From Paenibacillus sp. FSL K6-0276 (GTDB taxonomy: Bacteria; Bacillota; Bacilli; Paenibacillales; Paenibacillaceae): DNA of 64,000 bases. Location: contig NZ_CP150276.1 of assembly GCF_037977235.1 (NCBI RefSeq), forward strand, positions 3,534,001 through 3,598,000. The letters run 5' to 3'. Positions 42,543-50,714 of the stretch are shown one piece after another. Under the pieces are notes generated by a model. The model did no database searches. It was not told the origin of the DNA and saw nothing but the letters and a program-made list of their open reading frames with translations. Within the stretch, counting starts at the first letter, position 1; each line of letters begins with the position of its first letter. The translations under genes and the position numbers were made by a program.

Positions 42543-43523
42543 ATGGAAAGGCACTGTCCAATACATAAAGAAGAGATGTTTGAGAAAATCGAGAACAACA
42601 AAATCATGGCATTTTGCGTGGACTGCGAGATTGAACGCATCTATAAAGCGGAAGAACTGAAGTACCGCACTTCTTTTCAAAAAATAATAGATGAAAACAA
42701 AGTCATCATGAGAAAATACAAGGACAATCTTGCTTCAGAGCTCGTCAAATATCTAGCGAAGAAAATGTTTGCATGCATACTTGGCGTGGGTTTGATGTTT
42801 GGCGTCATGGGATGGTGGGCTTCGATTTTTATACAAATAGCGCTAATTTCTGTAGAAGCCTTAGCACAACGCTTCTTGGGTTGGCAGTTTTATAAGGGTT
42901 TTGACGATTATTGGATATCTGCCAGCATTTTCATCGTAATAATATTTATCTTTTTTTGGCGTGACGACGAGATGAAAATGCCCGAACCACAGCTAATTCC
43001 CGAATTGGTACCGCCAGACCGTAAGATAATTAATGACGATGTTTTAATTGAGGCAGAAAAGCAGATATCAATAGTTACTGCTTATAAAAAGCGAATACTC
43101 GAAGAATACATACTCATAGCTTCTGACATCCACGAGGTGGACAAAATGGAAGGCGTGGAATTTGAGCTTTTTTTAGCGGACGTATTCCGACGGAAAGGAT
43201 ATATGGTGAAATTAACGCCAGCAAGCGGCGACTATGGCGTGGACTTGATAATCATGAAAGGTGAAAGTGAAATCGCCGTCCAATGCAAGAGGTACAGCGG
43301 AACCGTTGGAGTTTCGGCTGTGCAAGAAGTCTTTGCGGGCAAATCGTTCTATGATTGCAATGAGGCAATGGTGGTCACGAACTCCACCTTAACGGCGCCC
43401 GCCGCCAAAACAGCGCGCAAACTTGGCGTTACGCTGTGGGACCGAAGCAGATTGATTGAAGAACTTGCCCAAACGCAGGCGTCTATTGAGTTTGAGCATT
43501 ACTTGGAGCGATATTACGCGTGA
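42543..43523 (+). CDS. Mrr-type restriction endonuclease with zinc and membrane regions
   Basis: From the ATG at 42543 (GGGGGAG 5 nt before) the 326-residue protein has an N-terminal Cys/His cluster (HCPIHKEEM...CVDCEIERI), probably a zinc ribbon, then two hydrophobic segments (LGVGLMFGVMGWWASIFIQI; WISASIFIVIIFIFFW). The C-terminal Mrr catalytic domain has VEFELFLADVFRRKGYMVKL, GDYGVDLIIMK and EIAVQCKRYSG, giving the D...QxK nuclease site. Such proteins cut modified or foreign DNA; membrane attachment suggests a surveillance role. Plus-strand cassette. Confidence 0.85.
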   Translation: MERHCPIHKEEMFEKIENNKIMAFCVDCEIERIYKAEELKYRTSFQKIIDENKVIMRKYKDNLASELVKYLAKKMFACILGVGLMFGVMGWWASIFIQIALISVEALAQRFLGWQFYKGFDDYWISASIFIVIIFIFFWRDDEMKMPEPQLIPELVPPDRKIINDDVLIEAEKQISIVTAYKKRILEEYILIASDIHEVDKMEGVEFELFLADVFRRKGYMVKLTPASGDYGVDLIIMKGESEIAVQCKRYSGTVGVSAVQEVFAGKSFYDCNEAMVVTNSTLTAPAAKTARKLGVTLWDRSRLIEELAQTQASIEFEHYLERYYA

Positions 43524-43625
43524 AAAAAACCCTTTTAGTAATTTAAAAGCTGCGATTGTTTTATATAACAATATTTATTAGCATTTATCGGAATTCCTAG
43601 CTATATCTTTATCTAGAATGCCACT

Positions 43626-43714
43626 ACGTTATACTGCCCGTTAGGTTAACAAAAATAAGCAGGCTTCGGCAGCCTGCTCAATAATATGTGCTATTCAACT
43701 AACGTACCCGTTAG
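43626..43714. repeat. attC-like junction
   Basis: Core 1 TTATACTGCCCGTTAGG, hairpin GCAGGCT tcggc AGCCTGC (43659-43677), core 2 CTAACGTACCCGTTAG, with a spacer shorter than usual. Confidence 0.85.
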
Positions 43715-43777
43715 CCATCCATGCATCCTCTGCAATGCACCACAGAGCATGAAAGTTGACCCGTTCTTTCATGGTAG
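43715..43777 (+). mobile_element. 63-bp miniature element, type B
   Basis: CCATCCATGCA to CATGGTAG; right flank TTCAATAA. Confidence 0.76.
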
Positions 43778-43803
43778 TTCAATAAATCTTAACCTCAATC
43801 CGC

Positions 43804-43824
43804 GTGGCTCAACTTACCCGTTAG
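43804..43824. repeat. Minimal core
   Basis: GGCTCAACTTACCCGTTAG, a shortened core, again a target of a miniature element. Confidence 0.6.
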
Positions 43825-43887
43825 CCATCCATGCATGCTCTGCAATGCACCACAGAGCATGAAAGTTGACCCGTTCTTTCATGGTAG
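43825..43887 (+). mobile_element. 63-bp miniature element, type B
   Basis: Differs from the copy 48 bp upstream by a base in the first loop (TGCATGCTCTGCA). Right flank TTCAATAG. Confidence 0.76.
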
Positions 43888-44018
43888 TTCAATAGAATCA
43901 ACAGTTTCAGTCCGATGGTATCCTCTTGTCTATGATTCAAGCCACCACTTTCAATCCTATGATAAAATACTTATAAATCCCACTATAGCCAAACGGCCAA
44001 AGCGGATATAATCTTACT

Positions 44019-44522
44019 CTAAATTACTGGAGGTAGCGCTCCGTACTCGGCCCACTGCTCTTTTGTCGGGCCGTAAAGATCCGGCACACGAAGGCCTGCC
44101 TGACGCATCAGGACTGTCATCTGACCACGATGATGAATCTCATGCTTTACGAGAATATCCAGCATTAAGCCGTTTGGCCATTGATCACCATACATATCGC
44201 TCATGATAAGCAGATTCTCATCTTTCCAACTGGACTGTATAGCATCAAGGAGCGCTTGTGAGGTCCTCTTATAGACTGACGCGATGTCTGCTGCCGAAGC
44301 TGGCACCGGCATATCTTCGCCCGGTCCTTCGAAAGACAGTCCCGTCCGAGATGGCATTTCGTGCAACGTCTGTACAAGGTGCCATGCAACACGTCCAAGC
44401 GTTCTATGATCGCTTGTTATCTGTTGGCCAAGAGACTCGTCGGTCAGCATCTCCAGTGTCCGCATTGTTGCTTCCGTTTCATTCTGCCAAGTTGCGGCAA
44501 AATCTTTAATGTGTTTATACAT
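44019..44522 (-). CDS. DinB-family protein
   Basis: From the ATG at 44522 (AGGAGA 8 nt before) the 167-residue four-helix protein has the metal histidines in LGRVAWHLVQTLHEMPS and LVKHEIHHRGQMTVLMRQAG. DinB-fold proteins act as metal-dependent thiol or bacillithiol transferases; the exact reaction is unknown. Full length. Single minus-strand cassette gene with a region of repeats on its left. Confidence 0.88.
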   Translation of the reverse strand: MYKHIKDFAATWQNETEATMRTLEMLTDESLGQQITSDHRTLGRVAWHLVQTLHEMPSRTGLSFEGPGEDMPVPASAADIASVYKRTSQALLDAIQSSWKDENLLIMSDMYGDQWPNGLMLDILVKHEIHHRGQMTVLMRQAGLRVPDLYGPTKEQWAEYGALPPVI

Positions 44523-44595
44523 ATCCAACATCTCCTTTTTGTAATGGAATCAAGTTTATTATACCGAACATTAGTTCGCAAGTAAATATTTACAT

Positions 44596-44625
44596 TTACT
44601 TAAACTACCCCCGTTAACCAAACGA
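44596..44625. repeat. Degenerate core
   Basis: TTAAACTACCCCCGTTAACC, then GAAGCTGCCGAAG, a decayed junction. Confidence 0.55.
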
Positions 44626-44698
44626 AGCTGCCGAAGATCATTGCGCTAATCCCGAAATGTAATTAACTACGTATGGTTAATACTTTTGATCATTTTGT

Positions 44699-44797
44699 TT
44701 ACGCTAGCCTGCCCGTTAGGTTAACAAAAATAAGCAGGCTTCGGCAGCCTGCTCAATAATATGTGCTATTCAACTAACGTTCTCCGTTAGCGGAATG
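44699..44797. repeat. attC-like junction
   Basis: Core 1 CTAGCCTGCCCGTTAGG, the same GCAGGCT tcggc AGCCTGC hairpin as at 43659, core 2 CTAACGTTCTCCGTTAGC. The body is almost identical to the 43626 junction. Confidence 0.85.
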
Positions 44798-44854
44798 ACC
44801 TTTACCTTATTTTCGATAAGGTTCACCGCGCTATATGTAACGGCAAGTTTTAAG

Positions 44855-44874
44855 TCCCTCCCTTTCGGGGTGGT
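44855..44874 (-). terminator. Terminator hairpin of the GNAT gene
   Basis: Minus strand ACCCCGAAAGGGAGGG-type stem. Between it and core 2 lies the recurring GGTTCACCG motif. Confidence 0.5.
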
Positions 44875-44895
44875 TCTTTGATAGATAGCAGCACG

Positions 44896-45336
44896 TTACG
44901 TCAGGTGCATAAAAATGGTCTCCATTGCTCCCCAAGGTGCTTCTTTCTCATCTATCTTCACGAAACCATATTTTTCGTACAAATTAACATGGTCACTGAC
45001 AAGGTATACCTTATCAAAACCCAGTTCCTTCGCGTATGCCAAGGCAGATAAAATCAACTTTTCACTTAATCGATTGCCTCTGTACTGCTCTCCCACAAAC
45101 ACAAACCCGATATAAGGTGTATAGGAAACATCAGGTATACAGTCGGTTTTTGCTAAAGTGCAATAACCAGCAATGTGATCACCATCAAGTGCTGCAAAAA
45201 CTCTTTCCCAGTCTGAAAAATGGCATTTTTTCATTTGTTTCGCTAAATTGACTCCTGCATTCCATGAACAATTCTGCGCATACTCAGCAACGACTTGCCA
45301 CAACTTATCGCTATAAATAAGCGATTCTATTTGCAT
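44896..45336 (-). CDS. GNAT acetyltransferase
   Basis: The 146-residue protein has GYCTLAKTDCIPDVSYTPYI, the acetyl-CoA loop EQYRGNRLSEKLILSALAYA (QxxRGxxLS, with Asn for Gly), and KVYLVSDHVNLYEKYGFVKI. Full-length small GNAT resembling antibiotic or amine acetyltransferases; substrate not known. The ATG has only a weak purine-rich site before it. Single cassette gene. Confidence 0.85.
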   Translation of the reverse strand: MQIESLIYSDKLWQVVAEYAQNCSWNAGVNLAKQMKKCHFSDWERVFAALDGDHIAGYCTLAKTDCIPDVSYTPYIGFVFVGEQYRGNRLSEKLILSALAYAKELGFDKVYLVSDHVNLYEKYGFVKIDEKEAPWGAMETIFMHLT

Positions 45337-45357
45337 AAATACTCTCTTTCTTAAAGG

Positions 45358-45422
45358 CAGCCATCCGCTGGATAGCCCTTTGTCTTTTATTTTATTAATT
45401 GCTCTCCGTTATCAAAACAAGT
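45358..45422. repeat. Degenerate junction
   Basis: GGCAGCCATCC/GGATAGCC hairpin and TTATTAATTGCTCTCCGTTA, a decayed core 2. Confidence 0.45.
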
Positions 45423-45507
45423 GTTCAACTCTTATTCATAACTTAACAGTACAACACTTGGTATGAACTAACATGAAAATGATTATATTTGAATTTGTAC
45501 AACGTCC

Positions 45508-45530
45508 ATTGGTACTAACCTGCCCGTTAG
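45508..45530. repeat. Cassette core 1
   Basis: GGTACTAACCTGCCCGTTAG with E5 inserted. Confidence 0.78.
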
Positions 45531-45901
45531 CCACACATGCAGCGCAAGCGCTGCACCACAGATGATGAAAATGGGAAAATCAGTCTATACTGCTACTATG
45601 GCTGGCGAAGAAGGTCGATAAGCTATGGTGCCATAGAGCCCAACCGTTAGTCTGACTCCGACACCACGGTGCATCACAGATTGTCGCTCCCTTTCGGGAA
45701 GCACTCATGGGAGATTAATCCTACTCTGGTTTTTGCACCAGCCTAGTCTTTAGTGATTGTAGAACGAAGTTTGTTGTTTTTCTGTCTGCCTAACTTTATT
45801 TAAGTACACATAAGGCTCAGCCTTTTTTTAAAAAGTGTTTTTCTGGGTCTTCTTTCTTATGTTCTTTTACTAGTTTTGAGCTAATTTAATTTTCATGGGA
45901 G
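45531..45901 (+). mobile_element. IS110-type non-autonomous element E5
   Basis: 371 bp, CCACACATG to CATGGGAG. Target guide TAAGCTA 45619-45625; right flank CTCAATAA matches in CT and AAT, one mismatch. Confidence 0.82.
45556..45743 (+). ncRNA. Candidate bridge RNA of E5
   Basis: Two-loop layout; donor-loop inner hairpin CTCCCTTTCGGGA, a loop change that keeps the stem. Confidence 0.6.
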
Positions 45902-45923
45902 CTCAATAACGAACATGTCTTTG

Positions 45924-46133
45924 TCATTGCGTTTTTCTTTTATAGAAAACTTTTGACCACAAGAAGACTGTATTACCTATCATCAAGATTGGAAATTCCC
46001 AACCTGTTTCACCTTTAGTGAAAAAGTTGAATAAAGACCAAACTAACAATGCTAGGGTAAAAAATATATATGCATTTTTGGCGGATTTTTCAGTTTGGCA
46101 TTGTTCCATTTCATCAGCTTTACGCAGTTTCAT
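45924..46133 (-). CDS. Small two-helix membrane protein paired with a regulator
   Basis: The 69-residue protein has hydrophobic spans IFFTLALLVWSLFNFF and FPILMIGNTVFLWSKVF and basic ends. Its ATG overlaps the TGA of the XRE gene before it (ATGA), so the two are translated together. Such XRE/small-membrane pairs are frequent in Bacillales; the membrane partner may sense or modulate the regulator. Confidence 0.7.
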   Translation of the reverse strand: MKLRKADEMEQCQTEKSAKNAYIFFTLALLVWSLFNFFTKGETGWEFPILMIGNTVFLWSKVFYKRKTQ

Positions 46134-46333
46134 TTTGAGTCCTCCTCGAAAGTAAATAATTTGTCAACTGTAGTTTCAAGATGAAAAGATAATCTAAATG
46201 CCAAAGTTAACGTGGGATCGTATTTATCATTTTCAATGGCATTAATGGTTTGTCTTGTAACGCCGCACTTATTTGCAAGGTCTTCTTGAGATATCTTCAT
46301 TCTTTTTCTAATATCCCTAATGTTATTCTTCAA
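46130..46333 (-). CDS. XRE-family regulator (YozG-like, 67 residues)
   Basis: The TTG start follows AAGGTGA by 8 nt. The helix-turn-helix reads RKRMKISQEDLANKCGVTRQ then TINAIENDKYDPTLTLAFRL, nearly the entire protein, ending VDKLFTFEEDSK. A 32-bp perfect palindrome lies just upstream, so it most likely represses its own operon. Confidence 0.88.
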   Translation of the reverse strand: MKNNIRDIRKRMKISQEDLANKCGVTRQTINAIENDKYDPTLTLAFRLSFHLETTVDKLFTFEEDSK

Positions 46334-46350
46334 TAAAAAATCACCTTACC

Positions 46351-46382
46351 TTCTAAATGTAAAAAACTTTTTACATTTAGAA
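46351..46382 (-). promoter_or_regulatory. Perfect palindromic operator of the XRE gene
   Basis: TTCTAAATGTAAAAA, 2 bp, then its exact complement; a further half site TTTTTACATTT at about 46415. Spans the likely promoter. Confidence 0.8.
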
Positions 46383-46443
46383 TCATAAAACAACGCAGAA
46401 ATAATGTCAAATTGTTTTTACATTTCGCTTACCTTCCTTGTTG

Positions 46444-46521
46444 TATTCTACTGCCCGTTAGCGTAACAGGCTGCCGATTATGCCGGCAGCCTGTTGTCGT
46501 TGTGCTATAGTTTCCCGTTAG
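46444..46521. repeat. attC-like junction
   Basis: Core 1 TCTACTGCCCGTTAGC, hairpin AACAGGCTGCCG/CGGCAGCCTGTT (46465-46495), core 2 GTGCTATAGTTTCCCGTTAG with E6 inserted. Confidence 0.86.
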
Positions 46522-46906
46522 CCATTCATGCAGCACAAGAGCGGCGCTGCACCACAGAGGATGAAAATGGGTACCCCTGTCTATACTGTTTGTACGGCTG
46601 GCGAAGAAGGTCGATAAGCTATGGTGCCATAGAGCCCAACCGTTAGTCTGACTCCGACCACCACGGTGCATCACAGAATGTCGCACCCTATATGGGTAGC
46701 ACTCATGGGGGATTAATCCTTTTTTTGGTTGTTGCACCAGCCTTGCCTTTTTGTTTGTTGTCTATATGATGTTTTTTGTGCTTAATAGATCTAACAATCT
46801 CTATATGATTACTCAAGAGGCTCAACCTTTTTTTAAAAAGTGTTATTCTGAGTCTATTTTATTATGCTCTTTTTCAGGTTTAGAGCTAATTTAATTTTCA
46901 TGGGAG
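46522..46906 (+). mobile_element. IS110-type non-autonomous element E6
   Basis: 385 bp, CCATTCATG to CATGGGAG. Target guide TAAGCTA 46615-46621; right flank CTTAATATG is the predicted CTTA. Nearly the same sequence as E3, at a different cassette. Confidence 0.85.
46553..46742 (+). ncRNA. Candidate bridge RNA of E6
   Basis: Second flavour; same compensatory inner hairpin as E3. Confidence 0.65.
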
Positions 46907-46999
46907 CTTAATATGATATGCTTCAACGCTCGGAAAGCGGCAGCTAAGAAGCTTCCTTCAAAAAACTAGTGTAAAATCACTTTTCAAGCACATCCGCCC

Positions 47000-47524
47000 T
47001 TACAGATTCATTTCTCGATAATCACTGTCCAGTATACTGTAAAAGAATTGATTTACCCATTTACCTTGCCAGGATAGTTCTTCTCTAAATACCCCTTCTC
47101 TGACCATTCCTGTCCTTTCCAACACCTTGTATGAAGCGATATTGAATTCATTGCACATAGCAACCACTTTATGCGCATTCCAATCTTCAAAAGCATACTT
47201 CAACGCTATTTTTGCAGCTTCTACAGAATATCCATGCCCTCGATATTCAGGAAAGATACAATAACCAATTTCCCAACTTTCACGCTCTTTTACATACCAA
47301 TGAATATGCAGTTCTCCTATAGGTGTTTTTTTTGGATCATCAAGCTTTATTATGTATTGTTTATACCAATCACTATTAATTTTTTCTACTACATTCTTCC
47401 TAACTGCTTCCTTATCGGATGAAATAGAATCTTCGAAGTGCCATAAGGAAGTGCAAGTTTTTTTATCAACAATGAATTCTACATCGTCTAAAGTTGCCTG
47501 AGATAATATAATTCTTTCTTTCAA
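47000..47524 (-). CDS. GNAT acetyltransferase, RimJ/RimL type
   Basis: The 174-residue protein has WEIGYCIFPEYRGHGYSVEA (acetyl-CoA loop EYRGHGYS), AFEDWNAHKVVAMCNEFNIA and SYKVLERTGMVREGVFREEL, the signature of RimJ/RimL-like N-acetyltransferases, acting on protein N-termini or small amines. The TTG start follows GGTGA. Full length and intact. Single cassette gene. Confidence 0.87.
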   Translation of the reverse strand: MKERIILSQATLDDVEFIVDKKTCTSLWHFEDSISSDKEAVRKNVVEKINSDWYKQYIIKLDDPKKTPIGELHIHWYVKERESWEIGYCIFPEYRGHGYSVEAAKIALKYAFEDWNAHKVVAMCNEFNIASYKVLERTGMVREGVFREELSWQGKWVNQFFYSILDSDYREMNL

Positions 47525-47617
47525 ATCTTTTCACCATCCAATTTGGTTTTATTGTGATTTCAGATAACGGATTATTAACGAACTTCTTAAATAACTCTAT
47601 ATGTAGAGTATTCGTGA

Positions 47618-47650
47618 AATTATTGAGCTATCCTGCCCTATCGCTTAACA
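47618..47650. repeat. Cassette core 1 variant
   Basis: GAGCTATCCTGCCCTATCGC; the next gene's stop lies inside it. Confidence 0.65.
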
Positions 47651-48019
47651 ACAACAAGGAGAAACTGTCGTGGAAACAACAGGAAAGTATAAATACAATT
47701 CTCCACTACTATCTTTTGGATTATAAAACTCTTGAATTGCTCCGGAAATTACATAATTGTTCTTTGGCACGTAGTTCGAAAGCATGTGTTTCAAAACGTC
47801 TTGATATGACTCCTGCGTACATTTAGACACAACATATTTGAATGCAGGGATAGTCCACTTCGTCCATCCATTTGGAGGAAGTGAATCGTCAGTAACTTCG
47901 TATTCTGCTAAATATTTACCTCCTTCCTTCCACCTTTCAAAATTTCCACTCAAGTCACTCATCGCTCCCCAAACCCCCACATTATTTCCTTCCGCATCTG
48001 TGCCTTCAATGTATTCGGA
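47645..48019 (-). pseudogene. GyrI-like effector-binding domain, N-terminally truncated
   Basis: The reading frame keeps YIEGTDAEGNNVGVWGAMSD and NGWTKWTIPAFKYVVSKCTQ, ending in LYLYFPVVSTTVSPCCC: the C-terminal half of a GyrI/AraC-effector domain. Its beginning is fused to a recombinase relic at about 48001-48019, so the original start is lost. An ATG at 47980 could still initiate a short product. Confidence 0.65.
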
Positions 48020-48078
48020 CTAAACCCCTCGAGTCACTTGTCCGCTTCATAATGACGCCAAAGTTCGCTTAAAATCAT
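48001..48078 (-). pseudogene. N-terminal relic of a second Xer-like recombinase
   Basis: Minus strand reads MILSELWRHYEADK, a stop, then LEGFSPNTLKA, aligned without gaps to the first 26 residues of the recombinase at 18285 (MKLSELWHLYEADKRIQGYS...). The downstream part has been replaced by the GyrI-like fragment. Confidence 0.75.
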
Positions 48079-48081
48079 AAT

Positions 48082-48133
48082 AAAACCTCCTACTAGAGCA
48101 ATTAATTCTAGTTTGCTTCTAATAGGAGGTTTT
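48082..48133 (-). promoter_or_regulatory. Leader hairpin of the recombinase relic
   Basis: Minus strand AAAACCTCCTATTAGAAGC and GCTCTAGTAGGAGGTTTT. Several positions differ from 18289-18342 in both arms so that pairing over the GGAGG is kept. Confidence 0.7.
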
Positions 48134-48141
48134 AGAATATT

Positions 48142-48171
48142 GATTAAACTAGCGTTCTCCTTTAGTTAAGC
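48142..48171. repeat. Cassette core 2
   Basis: AAACTAGCGTTCTCCTTTAG, same relation to the relic as 18357 has to the recombinase. Confidence 0.7.
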
Positions 48172-48262
48172 GACTTCACACACTTTATGATGCGGTTCAC
48201 CGTAATGTATCTAAACACAAAGTGCAATTTGACCACAAAATATTTATCAGTCATAAAGACAA

Positions 48263-48289
48263 AACCACTCCTGACGCAATGGAGTGGTT
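48263..48289 (-). terminator. Terminator of the GNAT gene
   Basis: AACCACTCC/GGAGTGGTT, minus strand then TTTTGTCTTT. Confidence 0.7.
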
Positions 48290-48329
48290 TCTTTAATTGA
48301 ACTTCTCTTTTATCAAACACTAGGTCTTG

Positions 48330-48854
48330 TTACACATCAATCCAGAATCTTTTTATAACGTTTCCGTCTTCTTCCACATATCTTGCGTCTGCTACTCCGC
48401 CATTCTTTAGAATTGTTCTTTCAGATGCTAAATTACTTTCATCGCAAACAACAAGGACTTTATTTATCCCTAGTTCCTTTGCTTTTTCCAATGATGATGC
48501 TAATAATTTAGTTGCACATCCTTTTCGTCTTTCCGATGGGCGGATTCCATAACCTATATGCCCACCACAGTTCAGCAGTTTTTGTGTCAATTTATGCCTA
48601 ATGTTCACAGCACCTACAATTTTATTATTGTTTGTTACTAACCAAAATGTTGTGTCAGGTACCCATCCCTCTGGAAGACCTTCTCCTGTTGAAGAATCAA
48701 CTAAAGATTGAACCATCGCTTTAAAATCTGAAGGGTCTTTACTTATGACCCAAGGAACCATATCTTCCCCGCTTTCTACCCACTCTTGATAGAATAAGAG
48801 GTATTCATTCCTTAATTCCATAGTTGGACTTACCAAAAACACTTCACTCAACAT
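48330..48854 (-). CDS. GNAT acetyltransferase
   Basis: From the ATG at 48854 (GGAGG just before) the 174-residue protein has TTFWLVTNNNKIVGAVNIRH, the loop IRPSERRKGCATKLLASSLE and VLVVCDESNLASERTILKNG. This matches the small GNATs with an N-terminal helical arm common in Bacillus (YkkB/YjdJ-like). Substrate unknown. Own terminator and junctions on both sides. Confidence 0.85.
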   Translation of the reverse strand: MLSEVFLVSPTMELRNEYLLFYQEWVESGEDMVPWVISKDPSDFKAMVQSLVDSSTGEGLPEGWVPDTTFWLVTNNNKIVGAVNIRHKLTQKLLNCGGHIGYGIRPSERRKGCATKLLASSLEKAKELGINKVLVVCDESNLASERTILKNGGVADARYVEEDGNVIKRFWIDV

Positions 48855-48999
48855 AATCCTCCAACTTTCCATTATCATTTTTATTAATGAAATCCACGCT
48901 TTTGGAAGCATCCTTTATAATTACATATATTGCAATTTATATCCGTGTTGCTATCGCTTCACATTTTACCCTTAGTCTGTCGCTGGAAGTGCTTACGGT

Positions 49000-49075
49000 T
49001 TATGTGAAAACTGCAGCCGATCGTATGGCCGACTGCCGTCATTCGTGATTGATCTATTGTCTTCAGCTAGTTAAG
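49000..49075. repeat. Degenerate junction
   Basis: AAAACTGCAGCCGATCG, hairpin GCAGCC/GGCCGACTGC, then GATCTATTGTCTTCAGCTAG. Cores are worn. Confidence 0.45.
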
Positions 49076-49077
49076 TT

Positions 49078-49605
49078 TCAAAGTCTCTTAATCATATGTA
49101 TGTCATTTGGTTCTTTTTCAAATAACTCTTCATCAACTTCTGACGTGATTCTAGAATCATGACTTGAATAAAACTTTACGGCGGATTCAGTTTCAGTAGA
49201 GGAGATATATAAGTACTCCGCTCCTTTTTCAATTGCCTCTTTACTTAACGCGTCCAATATTCGGCTAGCTATTCCTTGTCTGCGGTACTCGCGGGTTACA
49301 TACATAAGATCTATCTGAAGTTGGTTATGCTCTTTCCCTCTAAATTTATTAGCTAAGACACCGAATCCAACCAATTTATCCCCATTGTACGCACCGAACG
49401 CCGTCCCACCGTTGTTGAGTTCATGCTCATACCGTGAAATAATTTCATTATATTCGTCTTCTACCCAATTAGGGCATTCATGCTCTGCCATAATTTCCTC
49501 AAGAAATCCGTTCTTGCATTTATAGATGAGATCTATCGTTTCTGAACGATCAATATCACGTAGCCTAAAAGAATCTTCGAATTTCATTTGACTGACTGAA
49601 ATCAT
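49078..49605 (-). CDS. GNAT acetyltransferase
   Basis: From the ATG at 49605 (AGGAGG 7 nt before) the 175-residue protein has AFGAYNGDKLVGFGVLANKF, YVTREYRRQGIASRILDALS (Q-G-I-A loop) and YLYISSTETESAVKFYSSHD. A complete GNAT; the last strand motif with SSTETESAVKFY recalls ribosomal or aminoglycoside-type enzymes but does not define a substrate. Confidence 0.87.
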   Translation of the reverse strand: MISVSQMKFEDSFRLRDIDRSETIDLIYKCKNGFLEEIMAEHECPNWVEDEYNEIISRYEHELNNGGTAFGAYNGDKLVGFGVLANKFRGKEHNQLQIDLMYVTREYRRQGIASRILDALSKEAIEKGAEYLYISSTETESAVKFYSSHDSRITSEVDEELFEKEPNDIHMIKRL

Positions 49606-49691
49606 ACTTCCCCTCCTGAAAATGGCATCCACATTATTCCATATTAGGTGAGTATTCGATCATCTGCAAGGTTAATTTTCTTTACAGTAAT

Positions 49692-49718
49692 TGAAGTATC
49701 CTGACCGTTAGCGTAATA
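49692..49718. repeat. Cassette core 1
   Basis: GAAGTATCCTGACCGTTAGC; left border of duplicated cassette copy 2. Confidence 0.78.
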
Positions 49719-49901
49719 AGTCTGCGAGATCAAATGGATGCCGGATGGAAGATTTTAGGTGGATGTATTCATAGAAAAATGGTACATTATTTGGGGATCA
49801 ATAGCGCAGAGTGTTCGTGTTCGATATGTGTTATTTGGATAACGCGCAAGTCGGGATATACGTTTAGACTCATATTATTTATATTGGAGGATGGTACCGA
49901 C

Positions 49902-50714
49902 ATGGATAAGAATTCTGTTTATAGAACAAACATTATAGGCGCTGGCGAGGTTGGCAGCGCCATCTCGGTCGACATGGACAAGAATGTTATTCATGAAACA
50001 AACAGCTTATTTTGGGATACAAAAGGAAATGATATTTTAGGAGCAACCGCACTTCCTTTATATGGAGCATTTGTCTCAGAAGAAAAATGCCAACTTTTTG
50101 GCGATGTTTCAGGAAAAAAGATGCTGGAGATAGGCTGTGGAAGCGGTCAATCTTTGCAATATCACGGGGAACGCAAAGCATCTGAACTATGGGGTATGGA
50201 TCTATCAGAAAACCAAATCGAAAAGACAAGGCAATATTTGACGGCGTGCGGTCTTTCAGCAAAATTAATCTATTCTCCCATGGAAGAAAAATGTGGCATA
50301 CCTGAAGATTATTTTGACTTTGTTTATTCGATTTATGCGATAGGCTGGACAACCGACCTTGAGGGTACTTTTAGCAGGATTGCTTCTTACCTAAAAAAAG
50401 ACGGCGTATTTATTTTCAGTTGGTCTCACCCTATACACAAATGTGTTGTTGCAGAAAATGATATGCTTGTTTTTAAAAAATGTTATTTCGATGAATCTTG
50501 GTATTCGGTATCTCTTGACGAAAGTACGCTAACACTATCGGACCGTAAACTATCAACTTATGTGAATGCGCTCTCAAAAGCGGGTTTTGTCATTGAAGAA
50601 ATGATTGAGCAATCTGATGATGAAATTATGCAATCGCGAGACGATAACGACGATTTTGCAAAAAAAGCAAAGATGCTTCCTGTAACTTTTGTAATCAAAG
50701 CAAGAAAACTATAG
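49902..50714 (+). CDS. Class I SAM-dependent methyltransferase (copy 2)
   Basis: Same 270-residue protein as at 18570 with a few substitutions (MDKNSVYRTNIIGAGEVGSA at the start, STDDDDFAKKAK-type change near the end). Motif I MLEIGCGSGQSLQ is intact. In this copy the upstream 170 bp is open in frame (DAGWKILGGCIHRKMVHYLG), whereas copy 1 has a stop there; I still prefer the ATG at 49902, by comparison. Confidence 0.8.
   Translation: MDKNSVYRTNIIGAGEVGSAISVDMDKNVIHETNSLFWDTKGNDILGATALPLYGAFVSEEKCQLFGDVSGKKMLEIGCGSGQSLQYHGERKASELWGMDLSENQIEKTRQYLTACGLSAKLIYSPMEEKCGIPEDYFDFVYSIYAIGWTTDLEGTFSRIASYLKKDGVFIFSWSHPIHKCVVAENDMLVFKKCYFDESWYSVSLDESTLTLSDRKLSTYVNALSKAGFVIEEMIEQSDDEIMQSRDDNDDFAKKAKMLPVTFVIKARKL

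Noticed and set aside
43659..44752. A CRISPR array, prompted by the repeated hairpin units
   Set aside because: Repeat spacing is irregular, units carry genes or insertions, and no cas gene is present.
46429..46737. Open frames within the RNA regions of the elements (for example 46429-46737 minus, 941-1141 plus)
   Set aside because: They lie over structured RNA and core sequence, change frame between copies and have no ribosome sites.
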